This document shows, piece after piece, positions 9,994 to 18,782 of a DNA stretch of 64,000 bases (its first letter is position 1; the number at the start of each line of letters is the position of its first letter). Source of the DNA: Pseudomonas fulva NBRC 16637 = DSM 17717 (GTDB lineage: Bacteria > Pseudomonadota > Gammaproteobacteria > Pseudomonadales > Pseudomonadaceae). A program made the position numbers and the translations under genes. The notes beneath the pieces are model-generated. The model was given only the letters and a program-made list of their open reading frames with translations. It had not been told where the DNA came from and did not search any database. The stretch lies in assembly GCF_000730565.1 (NCBI RefSeq), contig NZ_BBIQ01000002.1, positions 297,766 through 361,765 of the forward strand, in the 5' to 3' direction.

Positions 9994-10665
9994 ATGAATG
10001 ATTCCGTAGTCAGCCTTGGCGAGCCTGCCTCCGACGGGGGCCGTAAATCGCGCAAGAACAACCCGGAGAAGACCCGCGAGGATATCCTTCAGGCCGCAAT
10101 TGGCGAGTTCGTCCAGCAGGGCCTGGCCGGTGCCCGCGTCGACGCCATCGCCGAGCGTACCGCTGCTTCCAAGCGCATGATCTATTACTATTTTGGCAGC
10201 AAGGAGCAGCTCTACGTCGAGTGCCTGGTCAAGCTTTATGGCGACATTCGCAAGACCGAGCACAGCCTGGATCTGGAGTCATTGCCGCCGGAGCAGGCCA
10301 TCCGCCGACTGGTGGAGTTCACCTTCGATCACCATGATCACAACGTCGACTTCGTGCGTATCGTCTCGACCGAAAATATCCACTATGGCGAATACGTCAA
10401 GCAATCACCGGTGATCCGCGAGATGAGCAGCGTGGTGTTGAAGACGCTCGGCCGCTCGCTGGAACGCGGCGTTGCCGAGGGCGTTTTTCGCGCGGGTATC
10501 GAAGTCATCGACCTGCATATGCTGATGAGCTCGTTCTGCTTCTATCGGGTCTCCAACCGACACACCTTCGGTGAGATCTTCCAGATCGATATGACCGACG
10601 AGCAGATCAAGCAGCGCCACAAACAGATGATCGGCGACGTGGTGCTGCGCTATATCCAGGCATGA
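9994..10665 (+). CDS. TetR-family transcriptional regulator
   Basis: About 223 residues. N-terminal helix-turn-helix near residues 30-75: TREDILQAAIGEFVQQG, then GARVDAIAERTAASKRMIYY and YFGSKEQLY. The C-terminal ligand domain is of the TetR_C type with HHDHNVDFVRIVSTENIHYG. A GTG at 9988 could add two residues. It sits between quiC and the convergent aroE-type gene, so control of the quinate/shikimate genes is the natural inference; effector could be quinate, shikimate or protocatechuate. The 216-nt gap to 10882 shows no supported gene, only a short minus-strand open frame of unknown meaning. Confidence 0.9.
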   Translation: MNDSVVSLGEPASDGGRKSRKNNPEKTREDILQAAIGEFVQQGLAGARVDAIAERTAASKRMIYYYFGSKEQLYVECLVKLYGDIRKTEHSLDLESLPPEQAIRRLVEFTFDHHDHNVDFVRIVSTENIHYGEYVKQSPVIREMSSVVLKTLGRSLERGVAEGVFRAGIEVIDLHMLMSSFCFYRVSNRHTFGEIFQIDMTDEQIKQRHKQMIGDVVLRYIQA

Positions 10666-10881
10666 AAGAGACGGCACGTGCTGTACCTGCCCAATGACCG
10701 CAAAACGCCTGATCGTCATTGAGCAGCCAAAGCGTGATGCCCTTGCTGGGCTGATCCACGGCGAATGCATCGAAGCGGTCCGGCAAGGGCATCAGCACGG
10801 TGCGGCGCTCATGAACGACTGCCTGATCAGGCGCCCTGGGCCCGTCAGTGTCAGGTATCTACACCAACAGGCGAGCTCACT

Positions 10882-11730
10882 TCAGTCCATGCTGGCGAAA
10901 TGCGCCTGCATCCTGCCAGCATCAGCAGCATTGCCGCTGATCAGCTCGAATGCCTTGACCGCCTGGAACACCGCCATCTTGCCACCGTCCAGGGTCCGGC
11001 AACCGAGTGCTCGAGCGTGGCGCAGGAGTGGCGTATCAAGCGGGAAGTAGATGATCTCGGCGACCCATAGCCGTGCATGCAGCAATCCGACGGGCACGGG
11101 TGTGCCCGGTAGCTTGGCCATACCCACCGGCGTTGTATTGACTAGGCCATCGGCGTCAGCCAGGGTGGCGGCCAGGTCAATGCCAAGGCTGGTTCGGCCT
11201 GCACCGAAGCGCTCGTTGAGGTTGTCGACCAGAGCTTGCCCGCGGGCGAAATCTATGTCGAACAGCGCCAACTGTTCGACACCTTCGGTCAGCAGCGCAT
11301 GGGCGACGGCAGACCCGGCGCCACCGGCGCCCATCTGCACCACACGCCGTTTTTGGACGTCAGCCAGGCCGTGTCTGAACCCCTCGGCGAAGCCCAGGCA
11401 ATCGGTGTTGTGGCCCATCCGCTTGCCGTCCTTGAAGACCACCGTGTTGACCGCGCCGATGCTACGCGCCTCATCGGACAGTTCATCGAGCAACGGCACG
11501 ACCGCTTGCTTGAACGGGAAGGTGATGTTGAGTCCGGTAAAACCGGTGCGCTGAGCAGCATCGAGCAGATCGGGCAGGGCGCTGTCTTTGAGTCCTAACT
11601 CATCGGCATCGATCAGCCGGTACAAGTAACGCAACGATTGCGCGTCGCCCTCACACTCATGTAGAGCAGGGGTGCGCGATGCCTGGATGCCGCGGCCAAT
11701 CAGGCCAACCAGAATGCTTTGCTCGCTCAT
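10882..11730 (-). CDS. Shikimate/quinate dehydrogenase (AroE-like paralogue)
   Basis: 282 residues, NAD(P)-dependent shikimate dehydrogenase family. N-terminal substrate domain has [16 protein letters not shown] (Ser/Thr ligands) and the catalytic Lys in [10 protein letters not shown] with Asp in HNTDCLGF. The Rossmann part has [16 protein letters not shown] and an FDID end of beta-2, which suggests NAD+ preference. It overlaps the aroQ stop by 4 nt (ATGA), so the two are one operon. The catabolic context favours oxidation of shikimate or quinate over aromatic biosynthesis. ATG 11730 is chosen over an upstream extension. Confidence 0.9.
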   Translation of the reverse strand: MSEQSILVGLIGRGIQASRTPALHECEGDAQSLRYLYRLIDADELGLKDSALPDLLDAAQRTGFTGLNITFPFKQAVVPLLDELSDEARSIGAVNTVVFKDGKRMGHNTDCLGFAEGFRHGLADVQKRRVVQMGAGGAGSAVAHALLTEGVEQLALFDIDFARGQALVDNLNERFGAGRTSLGIDLAATLADADGLVNTTPVGMAKLPGTPVPVGLLHARLWVAEIIYFPLDTPLLRHARALGCRTLDGGKMAVFQAVKAFELISGNAADAGRMQAHFASMD

Positions 11731-12176
11731 GCTGCTCGCTCGACACACATGTGCCCAAAGTGTGCCAGCGCCATGCGATAACCTGCGCTGCCCAGACCGC
11801 ATATCACCCCGACTGCAATCGATGAAACGAATGAGTTATGCCGGAACGGCTCGCGCTTGTGCACATTGGACAAGTGCACTTCGATCACCGGTAGCTCGCT
11901 GGCCACCAGTGCATCACGAATGGCCACCGACGTATGGGTCCACGCGCCTGGGTTGATCACAATACCGGCGCAACGGCTGCGGGCAGCGTGGATCCATTCG
12001 ATCAATTCGCCTTCGTGGTTGGTCTGGCGGAATTCGATGTCCAGGCCCAGATCGCGAGCGCTGGCGCCGCAGCTGTCAGCGAGGTCGCTAAACGTTTCGC
12101 GACCGTACTGGTCCGGCTCGCGGGTGCCAAGCAGATTGAGATTGGGGCCGTTGAGCACGAGGATGCGGGGCGTCAT
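11727..12176 (-). CDS. aroQ: Type II 3-dehydroquinate dehydratase
   Basis: 149 residues of the dodecameric type II family: [21 protein letters not shown] with catalytic Arg and Tyr, [37 protein letters not shown]. It converts 3-dehydroquinate to 3-dehydroshikimate. First gene of a leftward pair with the shikimate dehydrogenase gene. Beside PQQ quinate dehydrogenase and quiC it most likely works in quinate catabolism; the biosynthetic copy is expected elsewhere in the genome. Confidence 0.95.
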   Translation of the reverse strand: MTPRILVLNGPNLNLLGTREPDQYGRETFSDLADSCGASARDLGLDIEFRQTNHEGELIEWIHAARSRCAGIVINPGAWTHTSVAIRDALVASELPVIEVHLSNVHKREPFRHNSFVSSIAVGVICGLGSAGYRMALAHFGHMCVERAA

Positions 12177-12215
12177 TGGCAGATCACTGTGTTGTTATTG
12201 GGAGCTCCGATGTTT

Positions 12216-12232
12216 GTACTATCTGGTTAATT
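12216..12232 (+). promoter_or_regulatory. 17-nt shared motif (copy 2), upstream of aroQ
   Basis: GTACTATCTGGTTAATT, 40 nt upstream of the aroQ start. It matches the copy before the quinate dehydrogenase gene at 15 of 17 positions. Candidate TetR-type operator. Confidence 0.5.
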
Positions 12233-12266
12233 CGTCAATCGATGTACGTGATTGCACGTTGAATAT

Positions 12267-12281
12267 GTGCGATTACCGAAC
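12267..12281 (-). promoter_or_regulatory. PcaR-box-like site upstream of aroQ
   Basis: Minus strand reads GTTCGGTAATCGCAC, one base different from the PcaR site I recall (GTTCGATAATCGCAC) and sharing its first 12 bases with the core of the palindrome at 7818-7840. It lies about 90 nt upstream of aroQ. The rest of the 329-nt gap (12177-12505) shows no gene. Confidence 0.55.
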
Positions 12282-12505
12282 CACGAAGTTCGGCTGCCTG
12301 GCAGCGCGAAACTTGAATGCGCTGTGTTGGGGCCTGTCTTACAGGTCCACGCGTAGCTTTGTTGCTACAGCCGTGTTCGCGCCGTCTAGCTATCGCCATG
12401 CCCGACCATGGGGCGTCTCGTTGCCCCGACCCCAGGGGCTGCAAGCATGACGAGAGGACACCCAGGAAGCGGAAAGGACTACCAAGCCGTGCCATCCAGA
12501 GCGCT

Positions 12506-13786
12506 TCAGAAACTGGCCTTGACCTGCAATCCGACTACCAGCGCATTATCAATATCAGCGCCGGTAAATGCCCCAGGCTCGATGATGTACTGCAGATCCG
12601 GTCGCAGATTGAGCCAGGGTGTGACCTGATATCCATAGCTCAGCTCGATCAACTGCTCGGCACTGTCGATGGTCGGGAACTCCTGATCATTGCGCGCAGC
12701 TGCATCCTCCAGCACAGCTCGACTACGGGGGTTCGGTACGGCGCGGCCGTAGCCCAGCGACAAGGTATCCCGCGGGCGCCCTGCAAACGGCTGATACAGC
12801 ACAACACCCGTGCCATACCATTTTGTAAACGGCGATGCAGCCTTGCTCGATGCCGAGTACTGACCAAAGGCATGCAAACTGCGGCCTGCCACGCCCGGGT
12901 CATTCCATACCGCCTGATCGATCAGCAGGTAGTGCCCACCACGGCCGGCCACTTCGTCATTGCGGCCAATGCGCTTGACGTTTGAGCTGTCGTAGTAATA
13001 ACCCACTTTGTACTCACCCGGTAGCTCGCCCAGCAGCCTGTACACCAGCTCCACCGGCACCACCGTGCCTGTGGTGTGCTTGGGGCCAAGCTTCCAGGCA
13101 CGGCTGGAGTTGCCGTTGCTCTCGGGGTCGACATTGAACGCCGCCACGCGCACTTGCCAGGCTGGCGACAGGTCGTATTTGACCCGTGCACCGAGCCGCG
13201 CGTTGGGGTAATTGGTCCAGCCACTGCCGCCGGACATGTTCAGCGGATGCCCGCAAAAGCCGGCATTCATGAAGTTGCACAGGATCCCGCTGTCGAGGCC
13301 GCCAAGGTCGTTGCCCATGGCCATGTAGCCGAGCTTGATATTCAGCGCCGGGGTAAAGTTGCGCTCATAGCTGAGCTCGGTGAGGCGGGTGTACAGGCCA
13401 CCGAAGTTTTCCTGGATCGGCAGGCGGTTGCCTACCAGTTCTTCCGAAGCGCTGTGCCCGCGGCGGTCGTTGATGCTCAGTTGGACCTTGCCGGCGTTGT
13501 CCAGTCCGTACAAGCGGGACAAGTCGAACTGCACGCCAAGCTTGATGTTCTGCGAATAGCGCGCCGAGCGGTGCAGACCGCCATCGGTGTTGTAGGCGGT
13601 TTCGCCGCTGTAGTCAGCGCTGAACTTGACGCCGTTGTCTTCTAATTGATGGCGCAGGCCGCCCCAGTCGCCAGTGAAGGTGCTGCGGCGCAGCAGATCG
13701 GCTTCGGCCATGGCACCGTTGCTGGCCAGGACCAGAAGCAGGCCGGCGGTGATGGGAGCAGGGGACAAACGGAACACGAAGGACAT
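12506..13786 (-). CDS. OprB-family carbohydrate-selective porin
   Basis: 426 residues with a signal peptide (SPAPITAGLLLVLASNGAMA, cleavage near residue 27) and a C-terminal outer-membrane-type ending (LVVGLQVKASF). The body shows OprB features such as TFTGDWGGLRHQLEDNGV near the N-terminus and GYQVTPWLNLRPDLQYI near the end. It probably lets quinate/shikimate enter the periplasm, where the PQQ dehydrogenase acts. It is downstream of the quinate dehydrogenase gene on the same strand, with an intercistronic hairpin. Substrate is inferred from context only. Confidence 0.9.
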   Translation of the reverse strand: MSFVFRLSPAPITAGLLLVLASNGAMAEADLLRRSTFTGDWGGLRHQLEDNGVKFSADYSGETAYNTDGGLHRSARYSQNIKLGVQFDLSRLYGLDNAGKVQLSINDRRGHSASEELVGNRLPIQENFGGLYTRLTELSYERNFTPALNIKLGYMAMGNDLGGLDSGILCNFMNAGFCGHPLNMSGGSGWTNYPNARLGARVKYDLSPAWQVRVAAFNVDPESNGNSSRAWKLGPKHTTGTVVPVELVYRLLGELPGEYKVGYYYDSSNVKRIGRNDEVAGRGGHYLLIDQAVWNDPGVAGRSLHAFGQYSASSKAASPFTKWYGTGVVLYQPFAGRPRDTLSLGYGRAVPNPRSRAVLEDAAARNDQEFPTIDSAEQLIELSYGYQVTPWLNLRPDLQYIIEPGAFTGADIDNALVVGLQVKASF

Positions 13787-13841
13787 TGCGCAGCTTTCCT
13801 GGAAATCGCAAGGTGATGATGAACGGCGCCGCTAAATGCAT

Positions 13842-13878
13842 GAGGCCGCCACTGCAACGTGTGTGCAGAAGCGGCCTC
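13842..13878 (-). terminator. Hairpin between quinate dehydrogenase and porin genes
   Basis: GAGGCCGC (13842-13849) pairs perfectly with GCGGCCTC (13871-13878); an inner CTGCA/TGCAG stem extends it. No T run, so it could be a processing or differential-stability hairpin inside the quiA-porin transcript. Confidence 0.45.
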
Positions 13879-13901
13879 GTGCTGTACGGGAGAGGCGCCA
13901 G

Positions 13902-16319
13902 TTATGGCAAGGCGTAGGCGATTACATAATCGCCACGGTCAGTCGACTGGCGGGCACCGCCTGCGGTGACGACCACGTACTGCTTGCCAGTCTTGGGCGA
14001 CACGTAAGTCATCGGGCCACCCTGGCTGCCGACGGGCAAGCGAGCCTTCCAGACTTCTTCACCGTTGCCACTGTTGAAGGCGCGCAGGTAAAAGTCCTGG
14101 GTACCGGCAATGAACACCAAGCCGCCTTGGGTCGACAGGGTGCCGCCCAGCGTTGGCAGGCCGATCTTGATCGGCAGGTGCATGCGGATGCCAAGCGGAC
14201 CCGTGTCTTCAACGGTGCCGACCGGCACTTGCCAGGCGACCTGGCGGGTCTTCATGTCAATTGCGGTCAGGGTGCCGAACGGTGGCGCCTGACACGGGAT
14301 TCCGGCAATCGACAGGAAGCGGTTCTTGTTCACTGCGTACGGCGTACCTTTGAGCGGTACCGCCCCCATCCCGGTGTTCAGTGCTTCGCCACCACTGGCA
14401 GCTTCAGCCTGATTCTGCGACGGAATCATCTGACTCCACAGCCCCAGGCGCATGTCGTTGACGAAGATGAAACCATGCACCGGGTCGGTGGAGATGCTGC
14501 CCCAGTTCATGCCGCCCAGCGAGCCCGGGAAGCTCAGCGATACGTCGGTGCCAGGTGCGGTGTAAAGGCCGTCATAGCGCATCTTCTTGAAGTCGATGCG
14601 GCACAATAGTTGGTCGTATGGCGTAGCGCCCCACATGTCCGATTCGGTCAGGGTTTGAGCACCGATCTGCGGCATACCGACCGACTTGGGCTGAGTGGGT
14701 GAGTACGGCTCGTTGGGGATGTTGCTTGGCTTGACCGGCACCTCGTCGACCTGGGTCAGCGGTTTGCCGGTAGCACGGTCGAGCACGTAGATCTGCCCGG
14801 CCTTGGTACCGATTACCACCGCAGGGACGGTCCGGCCGTCGTCCTTGGTGAAGTCGATCAGGCTCGGCTGCATCGGCAGGTCGAAGTCCCACAGGTCGTT
14901 GTGGACGGTCTGGTAAACCCACTTCTCGTCACCGGTAGTGGCGTCCAAGGCCAATACCGAGGCGCCGTAAGTGTGGTCGAGCTTGCTGCGTTCAACACCG
15001 TAGATGTCGGTGGACGATGAGCCCATCGGCAGAAACACGGTGTTCATCGCAGGGTCATAGGACATCGGCGCCCAGCTGTTCGGCGTACTGCGCACGTAGG
15101 TGCTGCCGTCGGCGGGGGCATTGCGGTCCTCAGGGTTGCCTGGGTCGAAGGCCCAGCGCATTTGCCCAGTGATGACGTCAAAGCCACGGATCACGCCACC
15201 TGGCATGTCGGTCTGTACGTTGTCTGCAACACGGCCGCCAACAACCACGGTGGTGCCGGCCATCAGCGGTGCCGAGGACAGCTGGTAGAAGGAGTCCGGT
15301 ACATCGCCCAGGCCAGCCTTCAGGTTGACCTGACCATTGGTGCCAAAGCCCTGGCAGAACTGGCCAGTGTCAGCGTCGACTGCAATCAGGCGACCGTCGA
15401 TGGTATTGGTCAGCAGGCGGCGCTGGCAGTTGGCGCCAGGCGCTAGCGCAGCTGCAACGACGGGTGAGCTGTTCGGCTGGGTGGGCTGGGCCAGTGGCGC
15501 AGTGGCGTCGAAGTAGGCCATGCCGCGGCAGCGCTGCCAGACTTTCGATTGGGCGTTGATGGTGTTTTTCCACAGCTCATTGCCGGTGTCGGCATCGAGT
15601 GCAATCAGATTGTTGTGCGGCGTGCAGATGAATACTTTGTTGCCGACCTGGAGCGGGGTCAGCTGGTCTTCGGCACCGTTGCCATCACTGATAGCGACAT
15701 CGCCGGTGTGGTAGGTCCAGGCGACCTGCAGCTTGTCGACGTTACCGCGGTTGATCTGATCAAGGGCGGCAAAGCGGCTGCCCCCTTCGGTATTGCCGTA
15801 GTGAGCCCAGTCTTTTTGCGCATGCGCAGGTGCGACTGCGGTCACCCCCGGGCCTATTCCGGTCGGGGCCACGCTTGGGTGGGCGACGAACATGTTGCCG
15901 GCCGCGACCACAACCGCTACCGCCATCACACCAGCGACAGCGTAGGCACCGCGTCCAGTACCGGTACCGTTGGCGCGCTTGAGCAGCGGGTACACCAGCG
16001 CGACGACGGTACCGATCACGGCAAACATGAACAGGCGCGAGAACAATGGCCAGAACACCAGCCCGGTATCAATCACGGCCCACAGTGCGGTGCCGAGCAG
16101 GAACGCGGCATACAGCCAGGCCCCAGCGACCTTGCTGCGGGCGATAAGGATGCCGGCGATCGCCATGGCCAAACCGCCGATCAGGAAGTACCAAGAGCCG
16201 CCCAGACTGGCCAGCTTGGTGCCGCCAGCAGCCAGCAGTAGGCCAAGCAGGGCGATGACCGCGCCAAAGCCAACCAGAATGATTTTCGAGGCGCCAGATG
16301 CGCGCGGTGAGTCGTTCAT
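13902..16319 (-). CDS. quiA: Quinate/shikimate dehydrogenase, PQQ-dependent, membrane-bound
   Basis: 805 residues of the membrane-bound PQQ glucose/quinate dehydrogenase family. Residues about 1-135 hold several membrane helices (KIILVGFGAVIALLGLLLAA and later). The remainder is an eight-bladed periplasmic propeller, with repeats such as DWAHYGNTEGGSRFAALDQI, LVFIAGTQDFYLRAFNSG and GKQYVVVTAGG. It oxidises quinate to 3-dehydroquinate (and shikimate to 3-dehydroshikimate), passing electrons to ubiquinone. Quinate rather than glucose is inferred from the surrounding aroQ, quiC and pca genes. ATG 16319 is preferred over a frame reaching 16352. Confidence 0.92.
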   Translation of the reverse strand: MNDSPRASGASKIILVGFGAVIALLGLLLAAGGTKLASLGGSWYFLIGGLAMAIAGILIARSKVAGAWLYAAFLLGTALWAVIDTGLVFWPLFSRLFMFAVIGTVVALVYPLLKRANGTGTGRGAYAVAGVMAVAVVVAAGNMFVAHPSVAPTGIGPGVTAVAPAHAQKDWAHYGNTEGGSRFAALDQINRGNVDKLQVAWTYHTGDVAISDGNGAEDQLTPLQVGNKVFICTPHNNLIALDADTGNELWKNTINAQSKVWQRCRGMAYFDATAPLAQPTQPNSSPVVAAALAPGANCQRRLLTNTIDGRLIAVDADTGQFCQGFGTNGQVNLKAGLGDVPDSFYQLSSAPLMAGTTVVVGGRVADNVQTDMPGGVIRGFDVITGQMRWAFDPGNPEDRNAPADGSTYVRSTPNSWAPMSYDPAMNTVFLPMGSSSTDIYGVERSKLDHTYGASVLALDATTGDEKWVYQTVHNDLWDFDLPMQPSLIDFTKDDGRTVPAVVIGTKAGQIYVLDRATGKPLTQVDEVPVKPSNIPNEPYSPTQPKSVGMPQIGAQTLTESDMWGATPYDQLLCRIDFKKMRYDGLYTAPGTDVSLSFPGSLGGMNWGSISTDPVHGFIFVNDMRLGLWSQMIPSQNQAEAASGGEALNTGMGAVPLKGTPYAVNKNRFLSIAGIPCQAPPFGTLTAIDMKTRQVAWQVPVGTVEDTGPLGIRMHLPIKIGLPTLGGTLSTQGGLVFIAGTQDFYLRAFNSGNGEEVWKARLPVGSQGGPMTYVSPKTGKQYVVVTAGGARQSTDRGDYVIAYALP

Positions 16320-16368
16320 GCCAAGGATCTCGCGATGGAATGCGCAAAGCATAAGCCCTTAGCAAGCT

Positions 16369-16385
16369 AATTAACAAGTTAGTAC
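16369..16385 (-). promoter_or_regulatory. 17-nt shared motif (copy 3), upstream of quinate dehydrogenase
   Basis: Minus strand GTACTAACTTGTTAATT, 50 nt upstream of the start, itself partly palindromic (CTAA ... TTAG). A weak second signal TTCGATAAT (minus strand, 16439-16447) resembles half of the PcaR-like boxes. Confidence 0.5.
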
Positions 16386-16825
16386 ATTTATCTCCGAGAT
16401 AGCGTATTGCAACGCCAACACTGCCAAGATGCGACGAAATTATCGAAATGTGTAGGTAATTTTCTCTAACATGCCGAGTTTAATGACGTGAAAATTTCGT
16501 CAAAAACATCGATTTGTCACGGCTGTGTGTAGGTTGAGCTTTCAGGCATCAGACCTGGCAGCCGCCTGGTCTCATCAATCTGACCTTTCTGACGGACATT
16601 GGCTGGCCACAGTGGACCCCAGTGATCGACGAAAATGACCACCTGAGTTACCGGCGCATCAGCGATTTATGCTCACCGTCGATTTATGCGCTGTTGTTTC
16701 TCTGCCTGTGCCACGTCTACCTTGGGCAGTAATAGGTCCTTGACGGGTAGCCAGCCCAACGTGAGCGTTTGATGTCGGCGTTACGGCGTTTATAGTAATC
16801 GGCCGCCGTGAGGTCAATTACGAGC

Positions 16826-16960
16826 AAAATGCTGCATTTGATCACTCAGCGCCTGCTCCAGGAGGCCAAGCGCAATTTGGCTACACCGGTATGACGGTAC
16901 AGGCGTTCTCCGACCCGATGAGCCTTTGCGTGCTGGTGTACGTTCACGGCGTGTTCTAAC
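16826..16960 (+). pseudogene. Remnant of an AraC-family regulator (C-terminal HTH)
   Basis: One frame from ATG 16829 reads LHLITQRLLQEAKRNLA and stops; the next frame reads GYTGMTVQAFSDPMSLC and stops at 16960. Spliced across the shift this resembles the second helix-turn-helix of AraC regulators (QRLLLEAKR..LAYT..SV...AY.LGFSDP.YF), with a further internal deletion. The parent gene may have been a PobR/HpaA-like aromatic regulator. The rest of 16386-16825 shows no intact gene; a short minus-strand fragment at 16673-16761 may be another decayed gene. Confidence 0.6.
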
Positions 16961-17000
16961 CCGGCACGGGGTAGTGGCCCAAGGCCTTCTGGAGTGACCG

Positions 17001-17930
17001 ATGAGCATCGACAAACGCATCAAGTTTCGTCACCTGCAGTGCTTCCTGGAGGTGGCACGCCTAGGCAGCCTGGCGCGTGCAGCCGATCGGCTAGCGATCA
17101 GCCAGCCTGCCGTCTCCAAGACGCTCAAGGAGCTAGAGGATGCGCTGACCGCACAGTTGTTCGAGCGTGGTAAGGAAGGCGCCACGCTGACTGAGGCCGG
17201 GGTGGTCTTCCTGCGTTATGCCGGGCCCAGCGTGCAGACACTGCGCGAAGGGGTGGAGAGCCTACGCGGCGGAGACTTCCAACCCAGCAACGTGCGCCTT
17301 GGCGTGCTGTCCACGGTCGAGGGCGAGTTTCTGCCGGAGGTGGTGCGCCGTCTGCACAGGCGCCATTGCTCGCTGGTGATCAGCGTGGTTACCGGGCCCA
17401 GCGCGCCTCTTCTGTCGCAATTGCGCGTGGGCGAGCTGGACTTGGTTGTCGGGCGCATGACTGATAGTCCGCAGATCCAAGGACTGACCTTCGAGCATCT
17501 CTACAACGAGCCCCTGACCCTGGTGGTACGAGCCGGCCATCCACTGCTCGAGAGGGCTTTCGATACGGTCGCGCTGGAGGACTATCCAATGGTCCTTCCG
17601 ACAGTTGGCACTACTATCCGCAAACGCATCGAAAGCCTGCTCGTCGAGCACGGTCTGCGTTTGCCAAATCGACGACTGGAAACCCTGTCATTAAGCCTGA
17701 GCCGGCGTTATGTCGATACCAGCGAAGCGGTTTGGGTGGCGCCGACCGATGCCGTGCGCAGCCCCCTGGCCAAAGGGGAGTTGGTGGAACTGGCGCCGCA
17801 GCTGCAAGAGGGGGGTGGCTCGGTGGGCATCTGCAGCAACGCCGCCTTACCACTGTCCCTCGGCGCACGCTGGTGCCAGGAAGTGTTGCGCGAGCTAGGC
17901 CAGGAGTATCGCGTGCACGCGTATCCATAA
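17001..17930 (+). CDS. pcaQ: LysR-family regulator PcaQ (pca operon activator)
   Basis: 309 residues: N-terminal winged HTH (FRHLQCFLEVARLGSLARAA, DRLAISQPAVSKTLKELE), then a periplasmic-binding-like effector domain. The start MSIDKRIKFRHLQCFLEVA and the length fit the PcaQ/GbpR group. It lies directly upstream of pcaHGBDC in the same direction. A perfect palindrome with PcaQ-type half sites covers its last codons and the space before pcaH. In rhizobia PcaQ activates pca genes in response to beta-carboxymuconate or beta-ketoadipate enol-lactone; that effector is assumed here. Confidence 0.9.
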   Translation: MSIDKRIKFRHLQCFLEVARLGSLARAADRLAISQPAVSKTLKELEDALTAQLFERGKEGATLTEAGVVFLRYAGPSVQTLREGVESLRGGDFQPSNVRLGVLSTVEGEFLPEVVRRLHRRHCSLVISVVTGPSAPLLSQLRVGELDLVVGRMTDSPQIQGLTFEHLYNEPLTLVVRAGHPLLERAFDTVALEDYPMVLPTVGTTIRKRIESLLVEHGLRLPNRRLETLSLSLSRRYVDTSEAVWVAPTDAVRSPLAKGELVELAPQLQEGGGSVGICSNAALPLSLGARWCQEVLRELGQEYRVHAYP

Positions 17931-17950
17931 CCTGTTGGTTATGGATACGC
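17919..17950. promoter_or_regulatory. PcaQ-type operator palindrome upstream of pcaH
   Basis: GCGTATCCATAACC - TGTT - GGTTATGGATACGC, perfect 14-bp arms. It contains ATAACC-N4-GGTTAT, almost the reported rhizobial PcaQ consensus ATAACC-N4-GGTTAA. It overlaps the pcaQ stop codon and ends 100 nt before the pcaH ATG, a suitable LysR recognition position. It could also fold as a hairpin in the pcaQ transcript; the T-rich tail is weak. Confidence 0.75.
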
Positions 17951-18050
17951 GGCGCCTTTTCAGTTTTCAGATCCGGCAGGCTCGCGGAAACTGCGGCGCA
18001 CATGCCTGATAGTTTCCAGGCTCCTATAACGCCAACAACAGGAGACCGCC

Positions 18051-18770
18051 ATGTCCGAACTGGACACCGGCCGTTTCGTCATACGAGACCGCAACTGGCA
18101 CCCCAAAGCCCTTACGCCCGATTATAAAACGTCGATCACCCGCTCGCCGCGACAGGCGTTGGTGAGCATTGCGCAGTCTATTTCGGAGACCACAGGGCCG
18201 GACTTTTCGCACCTGAAGATGGGCGATCATGACAACGACCTGCTGCTCAACTTCAACACCGGCAGCCTGCCGATCGGCGAGCGCATCATCGTCTCCGGCC
18301 GGGTCATGGACCAATACGGCAAGCCGATCCCGCATACCTTGGTGGAGATGTGGCAGGCCAATGCTGGTGGCCGCTATCGACACAAGAACGACCGCTACTT
18401 GGCACCGATCGACCCTAACTTTGGGGGTGTCGGCCGCACGCTGACAGATAGCGCAGGCAACTACATGTTTCGTACCGTCAAGCCCGGCCCGTACCCGTGG
18501 CGTAACGGACCCAATGACTGGCGGCCAGCGCATATCCATTTCTCCATCAGTGGCCCGTCGATCTCCGCTAAATTGATCACCCAGCTGTATTTCGAAGGCG
18601 ACCCCTTGATTGCGATGTGCCCCATCGTCAAGTCGATCGCAAACCCGCTAGCGGTACAGAGCCTGATAGCCAAGCTCGACATGGGCATGGCCAACCCCAT
18701 GGATTGCCTGGCCTACCGTTTCGACATCGTGTTGCGCGGCCAGCGCAAGACGCACTTCGAAGATCGCTAA
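18051..18770 (+). CDS. pcaH: Protocatechuate 3,4-dioxygenase beta subunit
   Basis: 239 residues, the iron-binding subunit of the intradiol enzyme that cleaves protocatechuate to 3-carboxy-cis,cis-muconate. Begins with [20 protein letters not shown]. Fe(III) ligands are visible as Tyr109 ([11 protein letters not shown]), Tyr148 ([11 protein letters not shown]), His161 and His163 (RPAHIHF). Length equals the P. putida enzyme. ATG is preceded by ACAGGAG. pcaG follows after 12 nt. Confidence 0.98.
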   Translation: MSELDTGRFVIRDRNWHPKALTPDYKTSITRSPRQALVSIAQSISETTGPDFSHLKMGDHDNDLLLNFNTGSLPIGERIIVSGRVMDQYGKPIPHTLVEMWQANAGGRYRHKNDRYLAPIDPNFGGVGRTLTDSAGNYMFRTVKPGPYPWRNGPNDWRPAHIHFSISGPSISAKLITQLYFEGDPLIAMCPIVKSIANPLAVQSLIAKLDMGMANPMDCLAYRFDIVLRGQRKTHFEDR

Positions 18771-18782
18771 GGACTCACGCAC

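Noticed and set aside
10607..10881. Minus-strand open frame between the TetR and shikimate dehydrogenase genes
   Set aside because: No ribosome site, no family, and its end overlaps the TetR gene; kept only as an unexplained stretch.
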